Source: Hominenteromicrobium sp900549945 (GTDB lineage: Bacteria; Bacillota; Clostridia; Oscillospirales; Acutalibacteraceae). From it: a DNA stretch of 64,000 nucleotides. Positions 1 to 9,014 of the stretch are shown here, piece by piece (position 1 is the first letter of the stretch; every line of letters starts with the position of its first letter). Location of the stretch: NCBI GenBank assembly GCA_902472305.1, contig CABRNK010000003.1, positions 62,001 to 126,000 on the forward strand. The letters run 5' to 3'. The notes below the pieces were generated by a model. That model was not told the DNA's origin. It did no database searches and worked only from the letters and a program-made list of their open reading frames with translations. The position numbers and the translations under genes were made by a program.

Positions 1-207
1 GCAAAGGCCTCCTGCGCGGCGAAAATCGCCTCCGCCGTGGACGCCGGCATCCTCGGCTACCACATGTACAAGAACGGGCAGGAGTTCCGCGCCGGAGACG
101 GCCTCGTGACGCACGGCGTGGAGGAAACCATCCGCAACATCGGCACGCTCGCGCGCGAGGGCATGCGCGAAACCGACCGCGAGATTTTGCACATCATGTG
201 CGATTGA
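1..207 (+). CDS. L-cysteine desulfidase-like protein (CyuA/UPF0597 family), C-terminal part
   Basis: The reading frame is open at the left edge, so only the last 68 residues are present. They match the end of the CyuA/YhaM (UPF0597) family, related to the alpha domain of iron-sulfur L-serine dehydratases. I see the KASCAAKIASAV segment, whose cysteine aligns with a cluster ligand of this family, then a glycine-rich turn (AGDGLV) and the closing block EETIRNIG..REGMRETDREIL. Enzymes of this group break L-cysteine into pyruvate, ammonia and sulfide using a [4Fe-4S] cluster in the cytoplasm. The gene is followed by a strong terminator and stands apart from the genes on the other strand. Substrate (cysteine or serine) cannot be decided from the tail alone. 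Confidence 0.75.
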   Translation, partial: AKASCAAKIASAVDAGILGYHMYKNGQEFRAGDGLVTHGVEETIRNIGTLAREGMRETDREILHIMCD

Positions 208-243
208 CAGCTCCCTGCCGAGCCCCATATCAAGCTAAAGCAA

Positions 244-291
244 AAGGCTGTATGCCGACCGGTTACCGGCGCATACAGCCTTCTATTTTTT
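244..291. terminator. bidirectional intrinsic terminator
   Basis: A perfect 12-bp stem (AAGGCTGTATGC with its complement at 271-282) is followed by a T-rich run on the + strand and by TTTTGCTTT on the - strand. It separates the + strand desulfidase end from the - strand lipoprotein gene and can serve both. Confidence 0.85.
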
Positions 292-307
292 ACGATTGAT
301 TTTCTGT

Positions 308-634
308 TTATTCCGCGCTCGGCTCAAACAAAATCCATTCCGCTCCGCTGCGCACGGCGAGGCCGCCGGGCACCGCTGTGTATTCCGCCCGCAGGGTACG
401 GTCAAAATTATTTTCGCCGTCCTGCGTCGGCAGTGCATCCGTGTACGCGGTCACACGCGCGGCGGGCGCATCCTCCGCGACGCCCTCCACCGGCTGCCCG
501 GTCGAATAATACAGGACGCCGCCCGCCATGAGCGCCGCCGGATAATCGCCGCCCGTACCCGTCGTTTCGCCGCAGCCTGCAAGCAAAGCGGCTGCCGCCA
601 GTGCCAGCGCAAGAAAAAAACACCGTATTTTCAT
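308..634 (-). CDS. small putative lipoprotein
   Basis: Encodes about 108 residues. The N-terminus (MKIRCFF, then an Ala/Leu-rich stretch ending LLAGC) is a lipoprotein signal, with the cysteine as the lipid-modified first residue of the mature protein. The remaining ~85 residues have no domain I recognise. I chose the ATG at 634 rather than 640 because the AAAGGA ribosome site sits 7-9 bases before it, whereas it nearly touches the first ATG. The protein is probably tethered to the outer face of the membrane. A second small lipoprotein lies 203 bp upstream on the same strand, and the two may be expressed together. Function unknown. Confidence 0.65.
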   Translation of the reverse strand: MKIRCFFLALALAAAALLAGCGETTGTGGDYPAALMAGGVLYYSTGQPVEGVAEDAPAARVTAYTDALPTQDGENNFDRTLRAEYTAVPGGLAVRSGAEWILFEPSAE

Positions 635-837
635 AAGCATTTCCTTTCCCTGCCTTTTTGCGCACCTGCAACAAGCCCGCTTCGAACAGGTCGAGCCCGG
701 CGTTCTCCTCTGCCTTCCTGCGCGCCCGCAAGAAGCCTCGAGAGCGGCGCTTAAAAGCGGAACAGCCCGCCGCAGGCGCCGGCCAATCCAAACGCTGCGG
801 CGGGCCGTCTCATGCGCGATGCTGCGGTTTTCCCGCG

Positions 838-1314
838 TTAGGAACGGCTCGCCTCATGGAAGTTATCGACAAGGCCGCTGTCCTCCGCCACGGAAATCTG
901 CCCGGTATACGTTTCCTCTGCTCCGCCCGCATCGATTTTCACTGTGAACGCATAGAAGCCGTCGTCCTCGTCCAGTTCTACGGACTTCACCTGCACATCC
1001 TGCCCGGCGTGCGCCTCGTCGTATTTGCTGAGCGTGCGGTTACTCACGAGAGAATCCGCGAGCGCCTCCGTAGACAGCGCGGCAAGCGACGCCCGGTACT
1101 GCTCAGCGGCCGCATCCAGCGCCTCGTTGTCCGCCGCCGAAGCGGTTTCCGAAAGGAACGTCGTGTAGCGCTCTCCCTCGTCCGCCGTATAAAACGACGT
1201 CAGGAACGCCCGCGCGGTATCCTCCGCGCCTTGCGCCTCCGCCGGCTTTGCGGCGCAGGCTGTGAACAGCACGGCGGCCGCCAGTGCAAGGATCCAAATT
1301 CCACTCTTTTTCAC
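838..1314 (-). CDS. putative lipoprotein
   Basis: 158 residues starting with GTG at 1314, which lies 8-9 bases after a GGGGAG ribosome site; an ATG at 1321 is in another frame. The signal sequence (MKKSGIW, hydrophobic core, lipobox FTAC) predicts lipid attachment. The mature part is acidic and Ala/Glu-rich, with a TARAFLTSFYTADEGERY segment that resembles the small alpha/beta domain of many clostridial lipoproteins of unknown role. It sits upstream of the smaller lipoprotein gene on the same strand. No catalytic motif is visible. It is likely a surface-anchored extracytoplasmic protein. Confidence 0.7.
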   Translation of the reverse strand: MKKSGIWILALAAAVLFTACAAKPAEAQGAEDTARAFLTSFYTADEGERYTTFLSETASAADNEALDAAAEQYRASLAALSTEALADSLVSNRTLSKYDEAHAGQDVQVKSVELDEDDGFYAFTVKIDAGGAEETYTGQISVAEDSGLVDNFHEASRS

Positions 1315-1448
1315 AGGGCATCTCCCCTTTCAGCTCGGGAGCGTCAATCGTTCGGTGCTCGTTTTTAGCGCGGTCTGTACAAAATTATTTTACCATTTGC
1401 AAAAACATATGTCAATAAAATATCGGTTTCGCGCATATATTTTTTCTG

Positions 1449-3059
1449 TCAACGCTCTTTTTCTGCACTCTGGCGCAGGATTTCCTCGGCGCAGCGCAGG
1501 CCGTCCACCGCGGCGCTCGTGATGCCGCCGGCATAGCCCGCCCCTTCGCCGCAAGGGAACAGCCCGCGCACCGCCGGACATTCGCGGTTTTCCCCGCGCA
1601 GGATCCGCACCGGCGACGAGCTGCGCGTTTCCGGCGCAGTCAGAAGCGCGTCCGGGGCGTCGAAGCCGCGCAGCCTCTTCCCCATTTCCCGGATACCCTG
1701 CGCCATCGAATCGCAGACGAAATCGGGCAGCACCGCGCGCAGATCGCCCGGCACGGCGCCCGGCAAATAGGTCGGCCGCACATCGCCGAAGCCCGCCGTC
1801 CAGCGGCGCTCGAGGAAATCCCCGGCGCGCTGGCACGGCGCGCTGTAGTCGCCGCCGCCCGCCTCAAACGCCGCCCGCTCGATCGCCCGTTGGAACGCGA
1901 TGCCCGCGAGCGGCCCCTCGCCGCCGAAATCCGCGGGCGAAACGCCGACGAGCAGGGCCGCGTTGCTGTTCACGCCGTCGCGCGCAAATTCGCTCATGCC
2001 GTTTGTGACGACGCCGCCCGCCTCGGAGGCCGCGCCCACGACGGATCCGCCCGGGCACATGCAGAAGGTGTAGACCCCGCGCCCATTTTCGAGGTGGACA
2101 CTCAGCTTGTAATCCGCCGCACCGAGCTGCGGATGCCCGGCAAACGCGCCGTACTGCGCGCGGTCGATCATTTCGGCGCGGTGCTCAATGCGCGCGCCGA
2201 CCGAAAAGGGCTTCGGCTCCATCGGAATGCACGCCTTCGCGCAGAGCATGTTGAACGTGTCGCGCGCGCTGTGGCCGACCGCGAGCACGACGTGGCGCGT
2301 CTCCAGCGTTTCACGCGCGCCGCCGCACTCGAGCACGACGCCCTGCACCGCGCCGTCCCGCACGAGCAGGTCCGCCATTTTCGTGTGAAAGCGCACCGTG
2401 CCGCCGAGGATTTTGATCTCCTCGCGGATCGCGCGCACGGTCTGCGGCAGCCTGTCCGTGCCGACATGCGGCTTCGCATCGAAGAGGATTTCTTCCGGCG
2501 CGCCGTGCTCGGCGAGCGTTTGCAGGACAAAGAAGATCCGCTCGTCCTTCGTGCCGGTGTTCAGTTTACCGTCTGAAAACGTGCCGGCGCCGCCCTCGCC
2601 GAACTGCACGTTGCACTCGCCGTCCAAAGCGCGCGTTCGCCAGAAGCGCTGCACGGCGACCTGCCGGTCCTCCACCGCGCCGCCGCGCTCCACGATGATC
2701 GGGCGCAGCCCCGCGCGGGCGAGCAAAAGGCCGGCGAACATGCCGGCCGGCCCGAAGCCGACGACGACCGGGCGCAGGGAAAGCGCACCGGCCCGCGGCA
2801 TCTCGTAGCTGCGGACCGGCGCCTGCCGGATACGGCCGTCGCGCAGCCGGGAAAGCAGCTTATCCTCGCTGCCCGCGGCCTGCACATCGACCGTCACGAT
2901 GAATTTCACATCGCTTTTCCGGCGCGCATCGACCGACCGCCTGACAAGCGTTAAGCCCTTGAGCTGTTCGGGTGCAAGCCGCAGCTTTTTCGCCGCGGCC
3001 CGGCGCAGATCACTGCCCGTATACCCGAGCGGCATCGAAAGGTCAGCTATGCGGATCAT
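1449..3059 (-). CDS. FAD-dependent dehydrogenase (COG2509 type)
   Basis: 536 residues. An N-terminal ~80-residue segment with several KK/RR pairs precedes a Rossmann FAD site (VVVGFGPAGMFAGLLLARAG) and the following ERG acidic end of strand two. Typical family blocks follow: QFGEGGAGTFSDGKLNT, the VVLAVGHSARDT dinucleotide region and the C-terminal FPCGEGAGYAGGITSAAVDG that closes the FAD pocket. It belongs to the uncharacterised flavoprotein group COG2509; the substrate is unknown. The start ATG overlaps the stop of the upstream flavoprotein gene (ATGA), so the two are translationally coupled. The acceptor cannot be told from the sequence. Confidence 0.85.
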   Translation of the reverse strand: MIRIADLSMPLGYTGSDLRRAAAKKLRLAPEQLKGLTLVRRSVDARRKSDVKFIVTVDVQAAGSEDKLLSRLRDGRIRQAPVRSYEMPRAGALSLRPVVVGFGPAGMFAGLLLARAGLRPIIVERGGAVEDRQVAVQRFWRTRALDGECNVQFGEGGAGTFSDGKLNTGTKDERIFFVLQTLAEHGAPEEILFDAKPHVGTDRLPQTVRAIREEIKILGGTVRFHTKMADLLVRDGAVQGVVLECGGARETLETRHVVLAVGHSARDTFNMLCAKACIPMEPKPFSVGARIEHRAEMIDRAQYGAFAGHPQLGAADYKLSVHLENGRGVYTFCMCPGGSVVGAASEAGGVVTNGMSEFARDGVNSNAALLVGVSPADFGGEGPLAGIAFQRAIERAAFEAGGGDYSAPCQRAGDFLERRWTAGFGDVRPTYLPGAVPGDLRAVLPDFVCDSMAQGIREMGKRLRGFDAPDALLTAPETRSSSPVRILRGENRECPAVRGLFPCGEGAGYAGGITSAAVDGLRCAEEILRQSAEKER

Positions 3060-4336
3060 CGTTTTTCCCCCTTTTTTCGGATTGCCTCCGCCGCGGCCGT
3101 ACCGGCGGCCATGCCGGTCGCCCACGCGAAATGCAGGTTGTAGCCGCCGCAGTCCCCGTGGATATTCAGCATCTCCCCCGCAATGTAAAGGTTCTTTACT
3201 TTCCTTGACTGCATCGTCAGCACATCCACCTCACCGAGCGGCACGCCGCCCGCCGTGATCTGCGCATCCTGAAAGCCCTTTGTTCCCGTGACCGTAAAGC
3301 TCCATGACTTTACAAGCGCCGCGAGCCTTTGAAGCTGCCCGCGCGTCAAGCGCTTTGCCGCCTGCGCCGGGTCGATCCCGGCGGCCTGCACCAGCGCACA
3401 GCCCACGCGCAGATTCAAAACGCCCGCGAGCAGATCGCCCGCCGCGCGCACCGGGTAGGCGGCGCGAAGCTCGAGCAGATAGTCGAGCACCTCGGAAAAC
3501 GTCCATTCCGGCAGGCAGTCGAGCGCGGCGGAAAGCGCCTTATGCGCCCGGCCGCCGATCGTCCCCTGCGCGAAAAATTCCGCCGCATAGATCGACAGGC
3601 CAAAAACACAGATGCCGGAGAGCCCGGTATCCGTGAACTGCACGTCGCCGCTTTCGGCGCAGATTTCCTTTCCGTCCGCAAGCAGCGCCGCGCGGGCGGC
3701 ACAGCGCACGCCCGAAAGGGATTTCGCGGTTTTTCCCGCGCAGACGAGCTGCGTCAGCGCCGGATAAAGCGGCGTGACCGTGTGGCCGAGCGCCTCTGCA
3801 AGCGCGTAGCCGCCGCCGCACGAATGCTTCGGCGAGGCCGCGCCGCCGCAGGCCAGAATGCACGCGGCGGCCTCCAGCGTCTCGCCGCCTCCTATTTCAA
3901 CAGAAAAGCCCCGCTTCGTTTTTCGTATGGCCGTCACCGGCGTGCCGACCCGGCAGACCGCGCCGTTTTCCCCGGCACAGCCGCGCAGTGCCGCGAGCAC
4001 CGCGGCCGCCTGCCCGCTGCGGGGGTAAACGCGGCCCTCGCCGTCTGGCTTTGTCACAAGCCCCATATCGCGGAAAACGCCGCGCACCATGTCCGGCGTA
4101 TAGTGTGCAAGAAGCTGCGCCGCGGCCGCTGTATCGCCGTGGTAGTGCGCGGGTGCGGCAGCGAGATTCGTCAGGTTACAGCGCCCGTTTCCGGTCGCGA
4201 GCAGCTTGCGGCCGAGCTTCTGGTTACCCTCCAGAACGAGCACCGCGCCGGCTTTTTTCATAACGCACGCAGCGGCGCAGGCGGCCATCAGGCCGGCTGC
4301 ACCGCCGCCGATTACTGCAATATCCACCTTTTCCAT
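3056..4336 (-). CDS. BaiN/YhiN-like NAD(P)/FAD-dependent oxidoreductase
   Basis: 426 residues of the HI0933/YhiN/BaiN flavoprotein family. Visible features are the N-terminal FAD Rossmann motif (VIGGGAAGLMAACAA), the family signature KLGRKLLATGNGRCNLTN, the middle VKSWSFTVTGTKGFQDAQITAGGV block and the closing LYIAGEMLNIHGDCGGYNLHFAWATG FAD contact. BaiN members reduce C=C bonds in bile acid dehydroxylation, but most homologues have no proven substrate. The start at 4336 (MEKVDIAV) is preferred over upstream codons because it begins exactly at the conserved strand. The gene starts 8 bp after the exporter gene and overlaps the next flavoprotein by 4 bp, so all three form one operon. Confidence 0.88.
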   Translation of the reverse strand: MEKVDIAVIGGGAAGLMAACAAACVMKKAGAVLVLEGNQKLGRKLLATGNGRCNLTNLAAAPAHYHGDTAAAAQLLAHYTPDMVRGVFRDMGLVTKPDGEGRVYPRSGQAAAVLAALRGCAGENGAVCRVGTPVTAIRKTKRGFSVEIGGGETLEAAACILACGGAASPKHSCGGGYALAEALGHTVTPLYPALTQLVCAGKTAKSLSGVRCAARAALLADGKEICAESGDVQFTDTGLSGICVFGLSIYAAEFFAQGTIGGRAHKALSAALDCLPEWTFSEVLDYLLELRAAYPVRAAGDLLAGVLNLRVGCALVQAAGIDPAQAAKRLTRGQLQRLAALVKSWSFTVTGTKGFQDAQITAGGVPLGEVDVLTMQSRKVKNLYIAGEMLNIHGDCGGYNLHFAWATGMAAGTAAAEAIRKKGEKR

Positions 4337-4344
4337 TGCGCCCC

Positions 4345-4830
4345 TCAGATAATCGCGCCGAGCAGGCCGTAGGAGAACAGGCACATGATGATGTCTGCGA
4401 TCAGCGTGCCGCCGACCACCGAGATCATCGCGTTCTTAAACGGCATCTTCATCAGCGCCGCTACGAGCGAGCCCGTCCACGCGCCGGTGCCCGGCAGCGG
4501 GATCGCGACGAAGATCAGAAGGCCGAATGTCTCGTATTTCTCGATCTGCGCGAATTTGCTCTTGCCCTTTTCCTCCAGCCGGTTGACAAGCTTTACAAAG
4601 CGCGTGTTGCGCATCCAGTCGAAGATCTTGCGGATAAAAAGGAGGATAAACGGCGTGGGCAGAATCGTGCCGATAAAACAGATAATCATGGCGGGCAGCA
4701 GCTCGATGTTGAGCAGCTTCGCCGCCACAATACCGCCGCGCAGCTCGATGATCGGCATCATGGAGAGCAAAAATACCGTGAGCTCTGCCGGGATAATTTC
4801 ACTGAAAAATTTGACGAGGGTTTCAACCAT
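4345..4830 (-). CDS. small multidrug export family protein (COG2426)
   Basis: 161 residues, strongly hydrophobic, with four or five likely membrane helices. The conserved region MMPIIELRGGIVAAKLL, the polar loop RKIFDWMRNTRFVKLVNRLEEKGKSK and the glycine-rich IPLPGTGAWTGSLVAALM are typical of the small multi-drug export family, which is named from a weak early report; the real cargo is unknown. It is the first gene of a three-gene operon with two flavoproteins. The link to redox enzymes is by position only. The ribosome site AAAGGA precedes the ATG. Confidence 0.85.
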   Translation of the reverse strand: MVETLVKFFSEIIPAELTVFLLSMMPIIELRGGIVAAKLLNIELLPAMIICFIGTILPTPFILLFIRKIFDWMRNTRFVKLVNRLEEKGKSKFAQIEKYETFGLLIFVAIPLPGTGAWTGSLVAALMKMPFKNAMISVVGGTLIADIIMCLFSYGLLGAII

Positions 4831-4949
4831 GCGGAACCTTTCCTTTCGACATCCTTTGATTTGAAAAACACAATATTGAAGTAAGTATACTAAATTCTGC
4901 CGCCTTTATTTTTCCTTTAAAGAATTATCGCTTACGATTTGCTGATATT

Positions 4950-5789
4950 TCACGCTGTCGGCGCACCCTGCTCCGCTTTCATCGCCCCGCACAGCGCTTC
5001 GAGATCGCCGAAGGTGTAGCCCATGTTCTCCCACTCCGTCAAAAGTTCGTCGAGAATCTCGGCATTCGTGCTCGAGGTGCTGTGCAGCAGCACGACGGCG
5101 CCGGGGTGCACGCGCGGCAGAAGCTTTGAAAAGGCCTGCTCCTTCGTCGGCTGGTCGTCCACGTACCAATCCACATAGGCGAGGCTCCAGAACACCGTGG
5201 AATAACCGAGTTCGCTCGCCATCTGCAAATTTGATTCACAGAATTTGCCCTGCGGCGGGCGGTACAGCTTCGGCATGACCTGCCCCGTCACCTCCTGAAA
5301 AAGCGCTTCGTTTTTCTGCAGCTCCGCGCTGAAGCTCTCCGTATCCCCGATTTTCGACATATCCGGGTGGGAATACGTGTGGTTGCCGACCGTGTGCCCC
5401 TCCTCGACCATGCGCTTCACAAGCTCCGGCTGCGTTTCAAGGTAATTGCCGACCAAAAAGAACGTCGCTTTCACATTGTGCTTTTTGAGCGCGTCCAGTA
5501 TCTGCGCCGTGTTGCCGTTTTCAAAGCCGGCGTCAAACGTGATGTAGATCTCCTTTTTCTCCGTGTCGCCCACATAGAGCGCCCCGTAATTTTTCAGGTA
5601 GTCGCTCGTCGCGTTTGCAACCGGCGGCGCGCCTTCCTCCTGAAAGCTCAGGCCCCAGTCCGTTATCGCGGCGCTTGCCTCGGCGGCCTCCCGCCCGCCG
5701 CCCAGAAGGAAAACGGCGCCCGCGCCGAGCAGAACGACGGCCGCCAGAAAAACCGGCACAAGCCTGCGCCTGAATAATCTCCCGATCAT
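4950..5789 (-). CDS. PdaA-like polysaccharide deacetylase
   Basis: 279 residues: a short basic N-terminus, one membrane segment (VPVFLAAVVLLGAGAVFLLGG), then a NodB deacetylase domain facing outside. The motifs are TFDAGFENGNT (motif 1), the metal-binding GNHTYSHPD (HxxxH) and RPPQGKF. The FENGNT form of motif 1 is that of the PdaA group, which removes the N-acetyl group from muramic acid to make muramic delta-lactam of the spore cortex. This fits the dipicolinate genes 10 kb away. The start at 5789 was chosen because AAAGGGG lies 8 bases before it; an ATG at 5807 lacks one. A role in vegetative wall is the alternative. Confidence 0.85.
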   Translation of the reverse strand: MIGRLFRRRLVPVFLAAVVLLGAGAVFLLGGGREAAEASAAITDWGLSFQEEGAPPVANATSDYLKNYGALYVGDTEKKEIYITFDAGFENGNTAQILDALKKHNVKATFFLVGNYLETQPELVKRMVEEGHTVGNHTYSHPDMSKIGDTESFSAELQKNEALFQEVTGQVMPKLYRPPQGKFCESNLQMASELGYSTVFWSLAYVDWYVDDQPTKEQAFSKLLPRVHPGAVVLLHSTSSTNAEILDELLTEWENMGYTFGDLEALCGAMKAEQGAPTA

Positions 5790-5906
5790 CCAAACAACCC
5801 CTTTCATACGCTTTGTAAAAACGTATGAAAAAAAGAATGCGGATATGATTGCGCAGCGCGCCGAAATCCTGTACAATATCTTGGAAGCCCTTAGAACATT
5901 AAGCTT

Positions 5907-5937
5907 TTTGTAAGCTTTTCATCCCCGCGTTTGTAAG
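5907..5937 (+). promoter_or_regulatory. direct repeats TTTGTAAG upstream of the response regulator
   Basis: Two copies of TTTGTAAG (5907-5914 and 5930-5937) are spaced 23 bp apart, about two helical turns, ahead of the response regulator start at 5984. OmpR-family regulators often bind direct repeats of this kind upstream of their own genes. This is a position-based guess; no clear -35/-10 pair could be fixed here. Confidence 0.3.
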
Positions 5938-5983
5938 GGTTATCCTGTATATTAAATTTGATAAAACTGAGGAGGTCTGCCCC

Positions 5984-6691
5984 ATGCCGGATACAGATAA
6001 GAAAACCATACTGGTCGTGGACGACGACCGCGAGATCGTCCGCGCCATCTCCATCACCCTCGAGCGGGAAGGCTACAGCGTGCTGAAGGCTTACGACGGG
6101 CTCGAAGCGCTCGACTGCGTGACAAGCCGCGATATTCACCTGATTATCATCGATGTGATGATGCCGCGGCTCGACGGGCTTTCCGCCGTAATGAAAATCC
6201 GCGAAAAGAAAAACCTGCCGATCATCATCCTCTCCGCAAAAGGCGAGGACAGCGACAAGATCATCGGCCTTTCGATGGGCGCGGACGATTACATCGCAAA
6301 GCCCTTCAACCCGATGGAGCTCGTCGCGCGCGTTAAATCGCAGCTTCGGCGCTACACGAGCCTCGGCGATATCAACACCCGCAGCGACGACTGCATCGTG
6401 AACGGGCGGCTGACCTTCCGGCTCGACGAGCACGTGCTCTATGCGGACGGCGAGCCCGTGAAGCTGACCGCGACGGAGACGAAGATCGTGGAGCTTTTGA
6501 TGAAGCACCCGGGGCGCATCTTCCCCGCCGAGGAGATCTACAGCCTGATTTGGAACGAGCCGGCGTATTCCGCCGAAAATACGGTGATGGTGCACATCCG
6601 CCGCATCCGCGAGAAAATCGAGATCAATCCGAGCGAGCCGGAATATCTGAAGGTCGTCTGGGGGCTGGGCTATGAAATCGAAAAGCACTAA
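5984..6691 (+). CDS. OmpR/VanR-type response regulator
   Basis: 235 residues. The receiver domain has the acidic pair D13-D15, the phosphorylated aspartate D57 (LIIIDVMMP) and the lysine K106 (AKPF). The C-terminal winged-helix DNA-binding domain spans about 135-232 (LTATETKIVELLMKHPGRIF ... ENTVMVHIRRIREKI). The start follows a GAGGAGG ribosome site. The gene overlaps the sensor kinase by 20 bp, the usual two-component pairing. The overall organisation, including the kinase with several membrane helices, resembles VanR/VanS-like systems of gut clostridia, which respond to cell-envelope stress, but target genes cannot be named from here. Confidence 0.93.
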   Translation: MPDTDKKTILVVDDDREIVRAISITLEREGYSVLKAYDGLEALDCVTSRDIHLIIIDVMMPRLDGLSAVMKIREKKNLPIIILSAKGEDSDKIIGLSMGADDYIAKPFNPMELVARVKSQLRRYTSLGDINTRSDDCIVNGRLTFRLDEHVLYADGEPVKLTATETKIVELLMKHPGRIFPAEEIYSLIWNEPAYSAENTVMVHIRRIREKIEINPSEPEYLKVVWGLGYEIEKH

Positions 6692-8891
6692 TCTCGCCCG
6701 CGGCGTGTTCTCTTGGTTCTGCTTCATGCTCGTCGTGTTTTCGATGATCTTCGTGCTGCTCTACAGCTTCGCCGCCTTCTCAGCGTACGGCGATGAGATT
6801 ATCGACAAGCTCAAGCAGATCTCCGCCACCTACGGCGAGCTGATGAGCGGCGAGCTGCGCGAACTGGACATTTATAAGGAAAATGCCTCCAGCTTTTTTG
6901 AGCGCCTTTATTACGGCACACAGAGCGGGGAAACCATCTCGCCGGAGGACGATATTTCCGAGGAAGGCGTCCGCATCGACCGCGGCGTGCAGTATTTCAT
7001 TTCGGACAGCGAGAGCAGCACCGCCGTCGCGGCCGTCTACGTAGAAAGCATCTCAAAGGACAATCTCTACGCGATCACCGATTACAGCAAGGATCCTGCC
7101 GGAAAAACCGTGACGAACGACACAAATTGGGACCCCTCCACACTGCCGGAGGGCTTCAACTATCTGTTCCAGTACCGCGGCGGCGTCGCCGAGATCTTCC
7201 ACCGGCAGGCAGACGGCACACTTATGAGCGTTTTCCGCAGCGATCAGCCGGGCGCCTACTATACGGATACGCTCGCCTACACGCTCGAATCGCTTCACAG
7301 CCTGAAAACCCCGCCGGATATTTCCTTCGCCGTGCGCACAAAGCCCGAATCGTTTTACGCCTCGAACGAAATTGTCAGCAGCGCGCAGGCCTATGCCAAC
7401 CAGCTTATGTTCCAGATGGTTCTGGTCTTGACCGCTGCCGCGCTGTTCATTCTGATCCTGATCCTTTCCTTCCTCTTCCGGCGCGACCGCAAGCTCTTTG
7501 AAACCTACCTCGCGCACGGCCTCAAATGGATCTGGATCGAGATCAAGATCATCGCGATGCTGGTCTGGAGCTTTTTGATTCTCTCGATGCTTTACGAGGA
7601 TTGGTTCTCGCTCTCGCTCGCCGCCTGCGCGGCCTTCTTCATGCTGTACCTGCTCGGCGTCGATATTTCCCATAACCGGCGCATCTACCGCCACAACATC
7701 GTCCATTCGATTTTGAAATTTGTTTTGGCCAACAAGCACGGCAAGCATTTCGAGCAGATCGAGTACCGCAAATACTTCGCGACCGCCGGCATCATCGTCG
7801 GCCTCGGCATCGCCGCCGTAACGGTGACGCTGTTCTCGTGGGGGCGCTATCCCTTTGAAACATGGCTGCCGGCCTTTTACACGGCGCTCGCCATCGCGGG
7901 GCTCGGCACACTGCTCTGGTTTGCCGCTGCGCTGCGCGACGACCTCAAGGACTACGGCATCCTGATGGACCAGATCGAGAAGATGTACGGCGGCGACCTG
8001 AACGCCGTAAACGCGCTGCCCGCCACCTCGCCGCTCTACAGCTCCGCGATGCAGCTCAACATGATCCGCGACGGCATCAAGATCGCCGTGGAGGAGGGCA
8101 TCAAGTCCGAGCGCACGAAGGTGGAGCTGATCACGAACGTGTCGCATGACATCAAGACGCCGCTGACCTCGATCATCAGCTATGTGGAGCTTTTGAAGGC
8201 CGAGCCGGATCTCCCGCCGCACGTCAAGGATTACATCGAGGTGATCGCCCAGAAATCCGGGCGGCTGCGCTACATGATTCAGGATATTTTCGATGTATCC
8301 AAGGCCGCGACCGGCAATATCACGCTGCAGCCCGAGTATCTCAGCCTCGACAAGCTCCTGCGCCAGACACTCGCGGATATGGATGCGCTGATGGAAGAAA
8401 GCCCGCTGCAGTGGCGCGTGCAGATCCCCGAGGAACCGTTCCCTGTCCACGTGGACGGGCAGAAAATGTACCGCGTGTTCCAGAACCTGATCAAAAACGC
8501 GGCGCAGTACGCGCTCGACGGCTCTCGCGTTTACGTCACGCTCACTAAGCGCGACGGCAGCGCCTGCGTCACGATGCAGAATATCTCGAAGCACGAGCTG
8601 ACGATGGACGGCGAATCGCTGACCGCCCGCTTTGTGCGCGGCGACGACAGCCGCTCTACCTCCGGCAGCGGCCTCGGGCTCTCGATTGCGAAGAGCTTCA
8701 CCGAGGCATGCGGCGGCACCTGCGCGGTCTCCGTGCAGGGCGACCTGTTCACCGCGGTCATCACGCTGCCGCTCATCTCGCCGCCGGAGCCCGCCGCGCC
8801 GCGCTCTGCGGAAATCCCGGAGGATGCGCCGGAAGCCGCGCCCGATGCGGACGGAACCGCTGCCGGTACAGACCCTGAAAAGAACGCCTGA
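6672..8891 (+). CDS. membrane sensor histidine kinase
   Basis: 739 residues. Membrane segment 1 (about residues 10-35) is followed by an extracellular domain of about 200 residues, membrane segment 2 (about 240-265) and two further pairs of helices (about 290-340 and 375-420). HisKA carries the phosphorylated H492 in NVSHDIKTPLTSI, and the HATPase domain has the N box (QNLIKNAAQYA) and G box (GSGLGLSIAKSF). The last 50 residues are a Pro/Ala/Glu-rich tail. The extra four-helix block between the sensor domain and the kinase core is more than the usual two helices. It pairs with the overlapping response regulator. The ligand is unknown. Confidence 0.93.
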   Translation: MKSKSTNLARGVFSWFCFMLVVFSMIFVLLYSFAAFSAYGDEIIDKLKQISATYGELMSGELRELDIYKENASSFFERLYYGTQSGETISPEDDISEEGVRIDRGVQYFISDSESSTAVAAVYVESISKDNLYAITDYSKDPAGKTVTNDTNWDPSTLPEGFNYLFQYRGGVAEIFHRQADGTLMSVFRSDQPGAYYTDTLAYTLESLHSLKTPPDISFAVRTKPESFYASNEIVSSAQAYANQLMFQMVLVLTAAALFILILILSFLFRRDRKLFETYLAHGLKWIWIEIKIIAMLVWSFLILSMLYEDWFSLSLAACAAFFMLYLLGVDISHNRRIYRHNIVHSILKFVLANKHGKHFEQIEYRKYFATAGIIVGLGIAAVTVTLFSWGRYPFETWLPAFYTALAIAGLGTLLWFAAALRDDLKDYGILMDQIEKMYGGDLNAVNALPATSPLYSSAMQLNMIRDGIKIAVEEGIKSERTKVELITNVSHDIKTPLTSIISYVELLKAEPDLPPHVKDYIEVIAQKSGRLRYMIQDIFDVSKAATGNITLQPEYLSLDKLLRQTLADMDALMEESPLQWRVQIPEEPFPVHVDGQKMYRVFQNLIKNAAQYALDGSRVYVTLTKRDGSACVTMQNISKHELTMDGESLTARFVRGDDSRSTSGSGLGLSIAKSFTEACGGTCAVSVQGDLFTAVITLPLISPPEPAAPRSAEIPEDAPEAAPDADGTAAGTDPEKNA

Positions 8892-8912
8892 CCTCTTGGT
8901 CCGCGTTTTTCC

Positions 8913-8957
8913 GGCCGGCGGCCGATGCCCATGCAGCAGTGGAATCGGCCGCCGGCC
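8913..8957 (+). terminator. possible terminator hairpin after the kinase gene
   Basis: A perfect 14-bp GC-rich stem (8913-8926 with 8944-8957) and a 17-base loop lie 22 bp after the kinase stop. The sequence after it (CCATTCTGTATTG) is only weakly T-rich, so termination may be partial. Confidence 0.5.
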
Positions 8958-9014
8958 CCATTCTGTATTGCACAGCCGCGGCCTTTGGGCCGCAGGGCAA
9001 GATCGGAGGCCCGC

